Under the pieces are notes generated by a model, which saw only the letters and a program-made list of their open reading frames with translations, did no database searches and was not told the DNA's origin. A stretch of 64,000 nt of DNA, from contig CM077147.1 in NCBI GenBank assembly GCA_039583875.1, positions 156,387,846-156,451,845 on the forward strand, in the 5' to 3' direction. This document shows, in pieces, positions 20,248 through 31,894 of this stretch. Position 1 is the stretch's first letter, and every line of letters begins with the position of its first letter. Position numbers and translations under genes: made by a program. Origin of the DNA: Platanthera guangdongensis (Eukaryota > Streptophyta > Magnoliopsida > Asparagales > Orchidaceae).

Positions 20248-20701
20248 AAGCCTCCTCATGAGGCTTCTTTAGGAGATAATGTGTATGTATGGGCTGCCAA
20301 TAGACCTCCAGATTGACCAAGTCAACTTGATGACTAGGAGAGAGAGAGCTTCATTTCCATGGTTATGGAGGAGAGAGAAAAATGGATAAAGGGGGAAGGA
20401 AGGGGCTCGGCCAAGGGGAGGCCAAAGGCCACCTTTAATGGCTGGATTCAACTCCCCTAGGGAAGGGGAGAAGTTTCCAGCCACTTCCCTAGTCACCAAG
20501 GGCCTGATTCAGCCCCCTCCACCATGGCCGAATGTAGCCATTAATGGCCTTGATGGCCATTGATAATCCAGCCTCTCCCCTCCCCAACTGAGTCTTTAAA
20601 CACCTTCAATGGGCCGAGAGGAGGATTTCCCAACCCTTACCTGAAGAAACCGAGCCACCCCACTGTGTTGTTGCAGAAACCGAGCGGCGCCGCCTTCAAA
20701 G

Positions 20702-20743
20702 ATGGCTTTCCGACGATCGTCTCGACTTCAGGCCGCCGACAAG
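20702..20743 (+). CDS. Candidate gag exon 1 inside the chromovirus LTR
   Basis: ATG at 20702 opens a 23-codon frame starting MAFRRSSRLQAADK, with the basic PRRSxR-like start common in Tekay Gag. A possible donor AAG|GTCCAC follows at 20744, giving a 14-codon phase-0 exon. A related start (MPPRRTTRSMARNGG) with a strong donor GTGAGT is found at the corresponding place in the solo LTR (34843). In the 3' LTR copy (ATG 47024) the frame is broken by CAG to TAG. The donor here is weaker than the one in the solo LTR; the exon is inferred. Confidence 0.45.
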
Positions 20744-23639
20744 GTCCACCTCCACTCCTTCTTTCAGCGGTAGATCTTAGGAATCGTTAGGGCCAAGGTT
20801 CGGGCTCAATTGAGCCCGATCCAAAGAGAAGATTTCCTGGTCTTTCCGCAAAAATGCAACCCTCGAGATCGCCGGAATAGGGCTCTCCGGCGGCTGTGAC
20901 GCCGCCTGGCGACAGCCACCACCTCAACGGAGGTGATGGTGGTGGTGGCCGCCCGGGGAGGTGGCCGGATCGCCGGCGGCAGTGCTTGGAAGGAGCTCCA
21001 GGCGGGATAAATCTTGGACGTCGGCTCAAGGTTGAAGATGACTAGATGCCGTCGACTGTTGCGTTAAGAGTCGTGCTATATATGATAATATACTATAGGA
21101 TATAATATCAGATTATTTCATTCTGTCACACTTTATGTAATTAATGTTTTAAATTTTTAAAAATACATAGAGGCTGTTTCATAAAAAGTCATCAGCATGA
21201 AAATTGTAGAACAGTAAGTCTACTTTAATACAAAATTAGTTTGAACCAATTTGGGTGCATGGTTTGACCAGTGCACTCATTTTGGTGGGACCTACACCTA
21301 GGGTTAGACAGACATTAAACTGAGTGCCCACACTTCATCCTTGGTCCAAATTAATTGAAATTTTGGCAGGGAGCCTACCCTAGCTATACCTAGGGCCTGT
21401 CCAAAATTCAGAATTTTTAGAGAATATTTTTCTATAGTTTTTAGGAAAATTTAATAATCCATGAATAAATTAATTAGGTGTCTTAAAGGGCATGTTAGGG
21501 CTCTGGTAAAATTTTCATCTCATTTGGAGATGTTTTGGTTAGGTATTGATCCAACCCTAGGTTGACCCCTTTTAGGGTTAAATAGGTCAAGCATCCCCTT
21601 TGGGTTTTGAGTGGTCAAATCACCTCAACAGAGGTTGATATTTTGGCCACTGACTTTTTATAGTATAACTCACCCTTAAATGGAATTTGGGGTGGTTAAG
21701 TGTAGGGTAGCCTTAGAACTCTAGGGTAAGTTCCTTAATGGGGATTTTTAGGGTCTGAAGAACATAGAGTCAAATGATCTTGGATTGACTTGAAACATTG
21801 TGGAGAGGACCATAGGGTTAGTATGGTCCTCTGGTCAAAATTTTAGGTAATTTGGAAGCCTTAAACCCCCTCAAAACCCTAACCCTAGCTTAGGGCACAA
21901 ACCTTGTAGGGATAGAAAATGTCACAAAAACTCTTTGAAAAGTGTTGAGATTTGGGTTGAGTAGTGTTTAGAGATAGTACAAGCTCTGGAGATTTTATCA
22001 TGAATTTAGGATTATTATTTTGGATACTTCATTAACAAATTGGTAATTTGTATTATTTACTTAGAAATTTATTAGGAAGAAACTACTTGCTGGAAATTGA
22101 TGAAATTTAGCCAGAGGACTTTTTATTATGCTTTAAAGCTCTGTGAAGTTTTATAGAATTTTTGGATGATTATTTTTAAGGATTGCTTCATTAAGTATGG
22201 TTTCCCATAAAAGTTTAATTTAATTTATTTTGGAGTCTAGCAAGCCTCAAAAATTATGATTTTTTATACAATGATCTTTTCTGAATCATATTAAGATTCT
22301 GTAATTTTTATGTAATTTTCTGATGAATAATTTTGGTACTTCCTTCTTTACACATGATTTAGGGAAATATTTTGGATAAATTAATTAGAGATCAAATATT
22401 CTCTGAAAAATTATGGAAATTAATATCTAGTCATATATCTCCGTAATGTAGTGATCAAAAGTTTTGGGTGGCCATTACTTGAGTAGATCATATAGTTCAT
22501 GTTCAAAATTGCCCATGGCCAAACATTTGGAAAAATTCAATAAATATCAAATTAATTAGGAAAATTATGAATCTCTGATTTTAGACAAAATTTATTATGA
22601 TATACCTCTCGTAATTTTTAAAGGAGATTTGGAAGACAATCCGGAGTACCTCCTTTATACACCTCACATAGTATAGAGTGGTCTGCATATAGTAACTGCG
22701 GAAACTGAACTAAAGTGGGTAATGGATTTTGGAGAGTTGAATCCTTGGTAGGTTTCTGGTTTGGGTAAATAAATGAGTTTATCATTGGAAGACAAGATTT
22801 GTAGAGTGAGAGGATGACTATTGTTAGGTGGTGCTCGGGATCGGCGAAAGATCGTCCTTTCCGTAGGGAGGAGGTGTTTAATGCACTAGGGCTAGATTCA
22901 GTAAAATTAATTAAGGGTTGGGAAGACGGTTAGCAACCAATAATAGTAAGTGCCTTACAAAAGGGAGCTTTTGGCGTAATCCCATCGTAGTTCCTAGTGC
23001 CTTCGAGAGCCCTTCACGGGGTATACCTTGGGCAGTCCTGGACTAACGTAAACTGTAGGGGTGATAAAATATTAAAGAGCAACTAGAATAATTAGGGGTT
23101 CACTTTCACACACCCCGGTGTTTCGGGAAGTTGGTTTGACTCGGTTGATATTTGTGAGGGGCAGGATGGCCCGGCGAGCTTTGGCTCGGTTGATATTTGC
23201 GACAGACGGGATGGTCCGGGGAGCTTTGGCTCGGTACTGATACATAAGGTTGCATGTGCATAAAATTAAAGGTGGTGGGTCTTCGATATTAGATTGTAGA
23301 TGCACCGACACCAATATGTTGACTCGGCAAGTGTGGCTAGCACTTCGCCAACAGAAGTCCGGTGCGCCAGCCGACAAGAGTACGCAGGAGTCCGCTTAGT
23401 GCACTAGTGTTGAGGCGTACGATAAGTCTGACCGGTAGTGATTTACTGGTTTAAAGGTGGGCGAGGCCCAACCCACCGCTTCCGTCTGCCACTACGGAGG
23501 TATCCTGGGAGGTTCAGCTCCAAAAAGGGGGAACTAAAGGTCTGTGTGCACAGAGTCGGGTGGGTGAGTTGCACATGCATGATAGCATCATAACCCACTT
23601 GCATGTCATAGCATAATCATAGCATAAAACCCCTGTCAC

Positions 23640-23865
23640 CCATTGTATAAGTGGTATTGGACGCTTATACAATAGGCCCTGCAAACGACCCCTTGGTCTA
23701 TAAGCTTGTGTGGGCAAGTTTATAAATTAAGGTTAAATTCTTTATATATATTGCTGTTAATAACCGACACCCCAACGTATAAATTGGTATGAGACTTTTT
23801 ATACGATGGGAGCCCTGTAAAAGATCCCTTGCTTATATGTTCCCGTATAAGTTAAGGTTAATTTT
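23640..23865 (+). other. Hairpin cluster in the chromovirus LTR
   Basis: TTGTATAAG/CTTATACAA enclose tggtattggacg, and CGTATAAA/TTTATACG enclose ttggtatgagactt; further tataagcttg/caagtttata and ttatatg/cgtataag pairs lie between and after. The 3' LTR copies are 49999-50030 and 50134-50163. Two comparable hairpins with other stem sequences are in the solo LTR. Confidence 0.7.
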
Positions 23866-24062
23866 CATACTTTACTCTACTGCCACATATACTATAAAAA
23901 TTGCTAGTATAGGTCCGCTGCCATCTGTTTCTTAATAACTCTCCACCTTCAAGTTCTCCCCTTTCTTCCTCTCCGCTCGGTGCGTAGGAGCCATGGCGGA
24001 AGGGGTGAGGGATGATAGGACTTAGTCTTTTAGACTAATGGTTTTCGAACCACATCATTTAG

Positions 24063-24155
24063 GGGATCGTGGAGCCCAACATGGAGGAGCAGCCCCGCAG
24101 GTCGGCACGCTTGGAGATGGGGCAGTCTAGCACCAGAGTTCAGACGACAGGGACT
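24063..24155 (+). CDS. Candidate gag exon 2 inside the chromovirus LTR
   Basis: An acceptor (catcatttag) at 24061-24062 precedes 31 in-frame codons that include MEEQPRRSARLEMG, very like the N-terminus of Tekay Gag, and a donor ACT|GTGAGC follows. Translation would end three codons later without splicing. Removing 24156-24684 joins it in phase 0 to the main gag frame. The matching stretch of the solo LTR (32704-32633) also has acceptor ttttag and a donor GAG|GTGACG in phase 0. The ATG at 24081 could itself be the start. Confidence 0.6.
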
Positions 24156-24684
24156 GTGAGCCCCTGACCTTAATAGTGTTTTACTTTGCTTCCGCTTGAG
24201 TGATTATGTAGTGAGGATATGATGTATCGGGCTTGAGCCCTTATTTTCAGTACATTATATTCTGTGGACTCTCCCTTCGTGGAGATATATTTACTCTGAT
24301 GTGATTATATTTTGTGGACTTCTGGTTAGAGTTTTACCACTCTTGTGCTTACTTTACTTTTGTTGCTTTTCTGTGATCGATTCGACCGGTAGAATCGGCG
24401 ATTTGTGGTGATGACCCTTCAGGGCGTGAAGGTGTCACCGTAAAGCGGCGGTTCTGGGCTTAAGACCCCGGTGTTTGAAAAAAGGGGGTCTTACAAGTGG
24501 TATCAGAGCAAACCTCGATCGAAAAGTAACAGTCGACAACCCCTGGGTCACCCCCGCACGAGTTTAGTTTGGGGACAAACTAAGCAGCGGAAGCAGTGGT
24601 GTGCCCATATGAGGGATTACATGTAAATTGTCCACTTTTCTTAGGTATTGAATCGATTACCTACTAATGTAGTTTGTTTTGCAG
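24156..24684 (+). other. Candidate intron spanning LTR end and primer-binding site
   Basis: Donor GTGAGC; branch-point-like tactaat at 24662-24668; acceptor ttgttttgcag ending 24684. It contains the LTR 3' end (24495) and the PBS. Spliced RNA would encode Gag, while unspliced RNA would keep the PBS and serve as genome. Confidence 0.55.
24498..24509 (+). promoter_or_regulatory. Primer-binding site, initiator tRNA-Met, chromovirus
   Basis: TGGTATCAGAGC two bases after the LTR end ttaca. Confidence 0.93.
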
Positions 24685-25810
24685 CCCCCAGCTCAACCCA
24701 CTCAACAAGGCGGATCTCAGCAGACTCCAGACGTTGTACCACCTCCCCCGGCCCCCACTCCATTCCTACAGTCGGAGATGAGACAAACTCTGACAGACAT
24801 TTTGGAAGCCTTTAGGGCCCAACAAGTTCCGGCTCCGCAGCCAAACCTGGGTGCCAACTGGCTGAGCATCTTCCAATGACTTACTCCCCCATCCTACTTG
24901 GGGATTGAGTCGGCTGTTTGAACGGAGGAGTGGCTGGATATTATGTACGAGATGCTGACCGGGATACAATACATTTGGGAGGAGAGGGTGCCCTTGGTGA
25001 TCTCCTGCCTAGAGTCGCATGCAAAGAGATGGTGGAAGACCTCGCTAGACACGACATTTGCGGACCGGGAAGTAGCAGAGATTTCTTGGGAGGATTTCAG
25101 GGGCGCACTGTTGGAACACTTTGTTCCACAATCGGCCAGGGACGAGCTGGAGGATAGGTTTTTGCAGTTGAGACAGGGGAACAAGACGGTGGTGTAGTAC
25201 CACCGAGAGTTCAACAATCTGGCCCGATTTGCAGACTCTTACCAGCTAGATGAGGCAGGATATACCAAAAGGTTCTACAAGGGCCTACAAGAGGAGCTGA
25301 GGGAGACTCTACTGTTTGTATCAGACGGGCCCATTTCCCAGATACTAGAGATGGCAAAAAGGATAGAGGTTGATTAGCAGGCTACTCGGGGCCGGAAACG
25401 GCCAGTGGAGGATCAGGGTCGAGGAGCAAGGAACGATCAGAGACGAGCCCGTATCACGGACGGGAGGAGGGTCGAGGACTAGCCTCGTCAGGAGGCAAGA
25501 CAGGAGACAAGGGAGCCAGTGGTGGTGGCTCCACCACCTCTTCAAACACGGGAGGGACAGAGACCTGGGGGAATGACATATCCCCCGCCAGAATGTTTTA
25601 ATTGCCATCAGGTGCGACATATCAGGAGGAACTGCCCCATGAGGGGGGCACCCCCACCAGCACCACCAGCTGCCCAGCCAGTGCAATATTTTGGAGGCCG
25701 AGGTCGTGGCCGAGGACGTGGATACCAGGGAGGGGATCGTAGACAAGAAAGGGAGCAGGTGTATGCTTTGGACCTGGCGCAGCCTCGGAACCCAGAGCAG
25801 GTCATAGCAG
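24685..25810 (+). pseudogene. Chromovirus gag, main part, several stops
   Basis: The frame opens with a Pro/Gln-rich stretch (PPAQPTQQGGSQQ) right after the acceptor at 24684 and has no ATG of its own near the start, which fits a spliced N-terminus. The retrotransposon Gag fold follows (ESHAKRWWKTSL, ISWEDFRGALLEHFVP, FNNLARFADSYQLDE). A zinc knuckle CFNCHQVRHIRRNC near 25595 keeps all ligands. Stops: TGA near 24877, TGA near 24919 and TAG at 25195, 25375 and 25480. Its role would be particle formation and RNA packaging. Confidence 0.8.
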
Positions 25811-25940
25811 GTACGCTTAGATGTTTAGTTGTTTAAATAGAATTCCCTTCCTCAGTTGTCAAATTTGTAGAAATTGCACTAGGTAGAATAAATAGGAAAG
25901 AAAACATGTTATAAAATACTAAGACATTTAATCGTCCCAG
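25811..25940 (+). other. Candidate spliceosomal intron between gag and protease, 130 bp
   Basis: Donor CAG|GTACGC at 25811; branch-point-like TACTAAG at 25917-25923; acceptor CCCAG ending 25940. The segment is AT-rich between GC-richer coding flanks and has stops in the gag frame. Removing exactly these 130 bases joins gag (phase 1, GCA G) in frame to protease (GT ATA). Ogre gypsy elements are known to have introns; I know of none described at this place in Tekay elements. Confidence 0.75.
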
Positions 25941-26329
25941 GTATAGTATTCATCAGCGGCAAGCCCGCCTATACTCTGTTCGACACGGGTGCTTCGCACT
26001 CGTTCGTGTCGGAGGCCTTCCTGGAAGGGCTGGAAGGAGTGGAGAGGTTCACAGGCCTGATGAGGAGGGTGCGTCTACCCGACGGATCAGAGATACTCAC
26101 CTCGGCCCACTGCAACATGGAGGCGGAGATTGGCGGAAAGTCATTCGAAGTATCGGCAATGATCCTAAGGATGCCAATCTTCGAGCTGATCCTGGGCATG
26201 ACATGGTTGCACTGGAACCATGCCCAGATTGATTGCCAAGCAAAGAGGATCACCATGAGGCATGGGGACTCTGTTATTATCATCGAATGTATAAGACCTG
26301 CCTCTCGTATACTCTTATCTTCAGTATAG
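25941..26329 (+). pseudogene. Chromovirus protease region
   Basis: Contains the retropepsin signature LFDTGASHSFVS with catalytic Asp, and ILGMTWLHWN before the end, as in chromovirus proteases that process Gag-Pol. The frame closes with TAG at 26327-26329, so it cannot run into RT without readthrough; a glutamine codon there is the likely ancestor. Confidence 0.85.
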
Positions 26330-27149
26330 GTCGTTAAGGCCCATCTGCAGGGAGAGGAGGTTTATCAGATTCTATTTGACATGGCGGACGCCAAGGGGTC
26401 TGTGGAAGACATCCCGGTGGTGCGAGATTTTGCTGACGTCTTTCCAAAGAAGCTGCCAGGACTACCTCCGCACCGAGAGCAGGACGTCCAGATACAACTT
26501 GTGTCGGGGGCCAAGCCGCATCTAGGGCCCCTTACCGGATGGCCCCGAAAGAGTTGACAGAGTTCCGAAGTCAGTTGCAGGAACTAGTAGAGGCAGCGTT
26601 TGTCCGGCATAGCTCTTCGCCGTGGGGAGCCCCGATGCTATTTGTCAAGAAGAAGGACAGAAGTCTTCGCTTGTGTATTGATTATCGAGCGCTGAACAGA
26701 CTGACGGTCCGGAACACATACCCGCTGCCACAGATTGACGAGTTGTTTGATCAACTGGAAGGAGTGCATTTCTTCTCAAAACTTGACTTGAGGTCAGGTT
26801 ATTTCCAGCTACGGATTTGAGAGGAGGACATTCCAAAGACCGCCTTCAGCAGTAGGTACGGACTGTTTGAGTTTACAGTGATGCCATTCGGGCTCACAAA
26901 TGCGTCGTCAGCATTTACAAGCCTCATGAACAGAGTATTCAAGGAGTATTTGGATGTATTCATCATCATATTTATTGACGACATCCTCATCTACTCAAGG
27001 ACGGAGGAGGAGCATACACGACACCTGACTTTGACTCTAGAGAGGCTACGGGAACACCAGCTATACTCGAAGTTCAGCAAATGCCAGTTTTGGCTAAAGG
27101 AGGTGGACTTCTTAGGTCATATAATCAGCGGTGCAGGATTGGCAGTAGA
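26330..27149 (+). pseudogene. Chromovirus reverse transcriptase, first part
   Basis: [21 protein letters not shown] precedes RT as usual in gypsy. A frameshift near 26520 separates it from [48 protein letters not shown], a TGA at 26818, [12 protein letters not shown] and the catalytic [10 protein letters not shown]. The sequence is cut at 27149 by the Athila-like element and resumes at 42924. RT copies the RNA to DNA; this copy is dead. Confidence 0.9.
27145..27149. repeat. Target site duplication GTAGA, left copy (Athila-like)
   Basis: Matches 42924-42928; the chromovirus RT frame continues from here. Confidence 0.92.
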
Positions 27150-28768
27150 TGATGAATTTTCTTGCTAACAAGTAATAACTCAATGTGATTTCATTCTACA
27201 TTCTAATACAATTATGTAGATGGACTTAAACTAGATTGAATTAGCATTCAGGCAAGCGCACATATCAATCGTAATATATGAGAAATCTACATCTCGTGTC
27301 GTATTCCACAGGGTCGTTTCAACTATTCGTACTCACCCTCCCTTTATTATCATACCTCTAAACAAAAGTGATATTTAAACTACATTAACCTAACTATGAC
27401 CATTTGAATGATTCAGTATTGGAGAAGTAAAAACGATAAAAACATGAAGCTTTTAAATAATTACATGAACAAATTCAGTTATTAGCTCAATTCTAAGCGA
27501 TCATGACATGCAAATACTGTTAAATTTGTGCAATGTAAAGGTTAATTTTTCATCAAAATTCTCTCTCGAGCAATTCCAAATCTAAACCTAAGATAGTAAA
27601 TTTTCTCTCGAACAATTCACAACACTCAAGTTCGCATTAAGTAAAGTACCTTTATTATTACATAAATTCATGGATTTTATCTCTAAATTAACATGAATCC
27701 TTTTATTCGTGTTCTAATTTTCCAAACAAAATATCTCTCGATCATAAAATTTGAATTACAAAGGGAATTATCATCACAATATGAACATACCAAAATCATT
27801 GCAAATAACCAATTTCTCAATCTAGCCAATTGCAAATTTGTAAAACAAATAAATAATTCATAAGGAGAATTAAACTCTTGTTTGCAAGCATAAACACAAA
27901 TAAAATACTACAAATGTAACATAAACAAGGTGATAAATGATTACTAGAATGTTCAAAGAGAAGTTCATGCAAATTAAAATGAATTTTGAAGATGGATCAT
28001 CAAGAGAAAGAAAGGATTCAAAGGGGTTAATGATTAAATAAAAATACATAGAAATACCCTTCAATCCTCCTTGTCTTGGATGCTCCCCTTCGGCCTCCAG
28101 CAGTTCTCCAATCCAGAAATGATCCAAAAGTTCAAAATAAAATTTTCTACAGGAAATTTATAGTTCCCTTGCAAACAGGTCGGACACGGGGTCGCACACG
28201 GCCGTGTGGCAGGCCGTGTGGACGGTTCCTAGGCGGTTCCTGGGCGGTTCCCCACGAGAAGGCATGTCTGGTCGTGGGCCGTATCAGATGACACGGGTAG
28301 GGACACGGCCGTGTGTGCAGCCGTGTTCCTCAGACACGGGTTGGTCTGCAGTCGTGTGCAAAGATGACACGGGTATGCACACGAGCGTGTGCCATACCCG
28401 TGTGAGGTTCCATCGTCTGCGCCCAAATTCTTCAGCTCCAGGTGCATAGGACACGGGTAGGCACACGACAGTGTGTCTGGCCGTGTGCACCAAATATTCG
28501 TCCTGTCATCAGCCATGTAGACTCCGTGAACTCCTCTGTTTGCTCCGAGACTTTTAGGTCCATTGGTTGGCATTACCTGCAATAGAAAAATGATAGACTC
28601 AGTAAATGGTTTATTACAAGAACTGTCAAAGACTTCTAAATACGCTCTTCTATCTATGATACGACAATTTATTTACTATTATCATGAAATCAACACAAAA
28701 AGTGGTAGGAAATAGTAGACATGATTACAATTATGATAGTAAAAAGCCTATCATAATCGTACTCATCA
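27150..28768 (-). repeat. Athila-like 3' LTR, 1,619 bp
   Basis: Palindrome array at about 28185-28490 in U3, followed on the minus strand by a TATA-like CTATAAATT at 28156-28164. Confidence 0.92.
28185..28490 (-). repeat. ACACGG/CCGTGT palindrome array, Athila-like 3' LTR
   Basis: Units such as acacgggtagggacacgg, cacggccgtgtg and acacgagcgtgtgccat repeat through about 300 bp. The 5' LTR copy is 42340-42645. Confidence 0.88.
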
Positions 28769-29347
28769 AATACCCCCAGACTTAGATGTTTGCTTGTCCC
28801 TAAGCAAACTAATTCAAACACCTGGGTTACCATTAAATAATTTTGCCTCCGCACACTAGTTTCTAGGAATTTAAGAGAACTTTGATGATGTAATCGCGTA
28901 GGAAATAATTTAGCAGACTTTTCTAAATATAGATTTATCTTAAAATTCCTCTAATATATCATTTTAACTATCTCTCACTCGCTTTTAGAAATAAAAGTAT
29001 AGTCATCTTTAACAAATATGAGGAGAAAATAACAATCTCTATAAGATACGTATTAGTGTTTCAAACTTATAAGTACTCTTACTGATAATCATGAGCTTAC
29101 CCTTTTTACACCCTCATCACAACACTATTTAGAATTAGTAAGGTTGGATCCTTAGGACTTGAATTTTGGTGTAGCCTTTTTGGCTTAGGATAGAAGATTA
29201 AAGGTGAGGTAATCAAAGATAAGTTCGATGAATTTTTCACACCTAAATCATGATTGAGCCTTATGTTGGAAGATACCTTAACATATTTCAATTTTATGTA
29301 AACACCCCCAGACTTTGCAATTTGTATATTTCCCACATTTTGAAGGG

Positions 29348-29469
<122 letters not shown>

Positions 29470-29476
29470 CCAAGGG

Positions 29477-29618
29477 ACCATAGTAGGGATCATTCCAAGT
29501 GGGTGATGGTATACACGCACTCAGGCCACATATCACTATGTCTTTTTTTTGGGGGTTCAAAGTAGGGATCATTCCAAGTGGGTGCAAGGATACACGCACT
29601 CAGGCCACATATCACAAT
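29477..29618. repeat. Two direct copies of a 60-bp unit, about 82 bp apart
   Basis: Both contain agggatcattccaagtgggt and acacgcactcaggccaca, at about 29482-29541 and 29564-29622. It is next to the TA run, which may have promoted slippage. Confidence 0.8.
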
Positions 29619-30500
29619 GAACAAATCATTCCAAGAAGGCATCAATGATATGTGTGCTAATAGGTAAGGATTTGGCCTTGGTGAATTTTAATAGTAGAGC
29701 ATCAAAAGGATGGGGATTAGGTTCAAATTCGGTGTGCAAGGGTATCATGTTAAAGGTGTTGGGATAACAAGGCTCAAGCTATCCAATAGGAGGCCTAAGT
29801 CATTTCCGCCCTTACTAATTAACTTATGTAATGTTTTGAGGAATGCTAGAGGGTGAGTCATAGACATCAATAGGGAGTAATTTTTAATTTTAAAGCCCTA
29901 ATACCAAATTATAAAAATGTTACACTCATCGACTCACTTTATTATAGATAAGTATATTTTGTAAAATAGAGTGTTGGATAGTTACTAATATAGAGGAGTA
30001 ATCTTAAAATTAAATTATATAGAGAAAATTAAGCTAAAACAATTTCTATGCTTAATTACGAAATCAACAAAGTTGAATACTCTATGAGTCTACATCAATT
30101 CATTTTAATCAGTGTGCGAAGTTAAATTAAATATTTATAATCCCAAATGAAAGAATAATGAGAGCTTAAAAGATCAAACAAAAATTTGTTAGGGGGGTAT
30201 AACAAACTTGAGTATTATGATAAGCAGATTAGAATCAATTGTAACCACATGAATAACCATTCTACCCCTAGACTTAAGATTTGCAATGTCCTCAGTGCAA
30301 AGTAAAAAGCGAACATAGAGTGATTTCATGATGATATAAGAAAAAAAAACTGCTATCATAATAAGTAGAAGAGTACAGTAAAGAAACAAGAGCTGTAATG
30401 GAATGCACTGATATATAATAGCTGACAGAACTGAATACACTGATATGTAAAAAAAAAATACAAGATACGATACATGAAGATAACACTACATTGATACATA

Positions 30501-31753
30501 TCAGAAGTAAGCATGGTGGTCTGTCGTATCGTTTGGGAAGGAAGGCGGTGCTGGAGCTGGCGGCTGGCGAGGGGCGATCCCAAGGTGGTCTCTGATCTGT
30601 GTGAGGAGGTCCCCGGTCCGCTGCTGTGACTCCTTAATGTCCTGTAAGCGCGGCGAGAGCTCGGTCTCGAAAAACTGTCGGAACTCGCACGAGTACCGTG
30701 AACGAGGTGGAGGAGGTGCAGTAGACGACTCGCCATGAGCGTAGGTGGAATGGGGTGGAGGCACCAACGGCACATCGAGGTCAGGATCTACCTCATCCTC
30801 ACTATCATCCTGTACATGGGGTCCACATCGGGCAATAGAATATATAACCCCTCCCCGGCCCTGACGGGCGGTGACGAGGCGGTGGGCGCGAAGACTAGCC
30901 ATCGTGATAAGCACGGTCTTTGCGACCACTGTCATCTGGGGGAGGGCTAAAAAGATGCCCATATTCTTCACGAGGCGAGTAATGTAGGGTGCTACACAAA
31001 TAGACCCTATACGAGGGGTGTCAGCCTGATGGAGAATGAACTGGGCTAGAAGATAACCGAGATGTAGAGGATATCGTGAAGTCATGCTGTAGAGGTATAA
31101 CAGGTCCTGCCTACTGACAACTCCGGAGCTTTCGCCCCGGTCGCTCAACGTGTGGCTGAGGAGATGGTGGATGTAATGGAGGGCGAGAGAAATCAATTTA
31201 GATGCCTTAGATCTCTTGGCCTCGTAGGCGCCAGTGTCAAAAGAAATCTGGCGCCAGATACCACCGGCCATATCGCGGTTGGGGAGTTCGAAGTGGAGCT
31301 CGGGGTAGACAGCACTGAAAAGGAACGACTCTTCATACACCCCTAAATATTGGGTGAACTGGAGCATGGTGAGTGTATAAAATGTGCCACCCACTCAAAT
31401 GAAACTATCCCCTCGGGCGCGCGCGGCGCATCGATGAAGTTAGGCCGAAAGCTGGAATAAAACGAAGATAGGAACTCTAAAGTGAGTTCCCTAAAACCTA
31501 ACTCCTCTATGACAAAAAATTGACCCCACCCCGTTACAGAAATTAACCCCCTGACATCTCCAGCTAAGTTTATCTCTTCAAGTACGCTCCAATCAATTAT
31601 ACGTATATCTTGAAATTTTTTTGATTGCAAGCAGTTGAAGCGGGCGGTGTGCGACGCATCGGTGAAAATTAGCGGAGCAGCGGCATCCCGCCTCTCCGTT
31701 GAGACTTGTAATTCCGGTCGGCGACGGCGACCTCCACTTCTTCCGGAAGACAT
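30501..31753 (-). pseudogene. ATHILA-family ORF downstream of pol, one frameshift
   Basis: ATG at 31753 (MSSGRSGGRRRRPELQ), stop at 30501; the frame changes near 31370-31394, so the two halves are in different frames. Visible: an Arg/Gly-rich start, a globular part (FFVIEELGFRELTLEF, YLGVYEESFLFSAVYPELHF), a Pro-rich linker and a helical end (LQDIKESQQRTGDLL). The layout matches the plant ATHILA ORF-1 family found in this position in Athila elements. That family's function is not established. A palindrome array and a TATA-like box lie just upstream. Confidence 0.75.
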
Positions 31754-31883
31754 AATGTAGAAGGGGAAAATACGAGTGAAGGGGGACGAGAATTGGAAAA
31801 GAAGGCGCCTTGAGGATCAGGCTATGGAAGAACTGATGCTGGGAGAGGATTGGAATGAGCACAAAAGAAAATCCACACGGCCA

Positions 31884-31891
31884 TATTTATA
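31884..31891 (-). promoter_or_regulatory. TATA-like box upstream of the ATHILA-family ORF
   Basis: The minus strand reads CCCCTATAAATATGG, 131 bp before the ATG at 31753 and directly downstream of the internal palindrome array. Confidence 0.6.
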
Positions 31892-31894
31892 GGG

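Larger units (their letters stand above)
20248..24495 (+). repeat. Chromovirus 5' LTR (left 0.8 kb missing)
   Basis: Aligns with 46567-50854. It ends gggggtcttaca. Relative to the 3' copy it lacks about 45 bp near 21485. Contents: a 5' exon candidate at 20702, an AT-rich middle (21060-22700), a GC-richer part with hairpins (23640-23860), and a second exon candidate at 24063-24155. Confidence 0.9.

Noticed and set aside
21860..21895. ccctaaccctagc-like sequence as an internal telomere repeat.
   Set aside because: Only two imperfect units, within an LTR, and the same in the 3' LTR copy.
23893..23900. TATAAAAA as the chromovirus promoter.
   Set aside because: Possible, but it lies downstream of exon 1 candidates and within the proposed intron; the evidence does not favour one model enough to annotate it as a promoter.
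23993..24062. A separate mini-exon ATGGCGGAAGGG with a 58-bp intron before 24063.
   Set aside because: 58 bp is very short for a plant intron and the donor is altered in the 3' LTR; a short upstream ORF is as likely.
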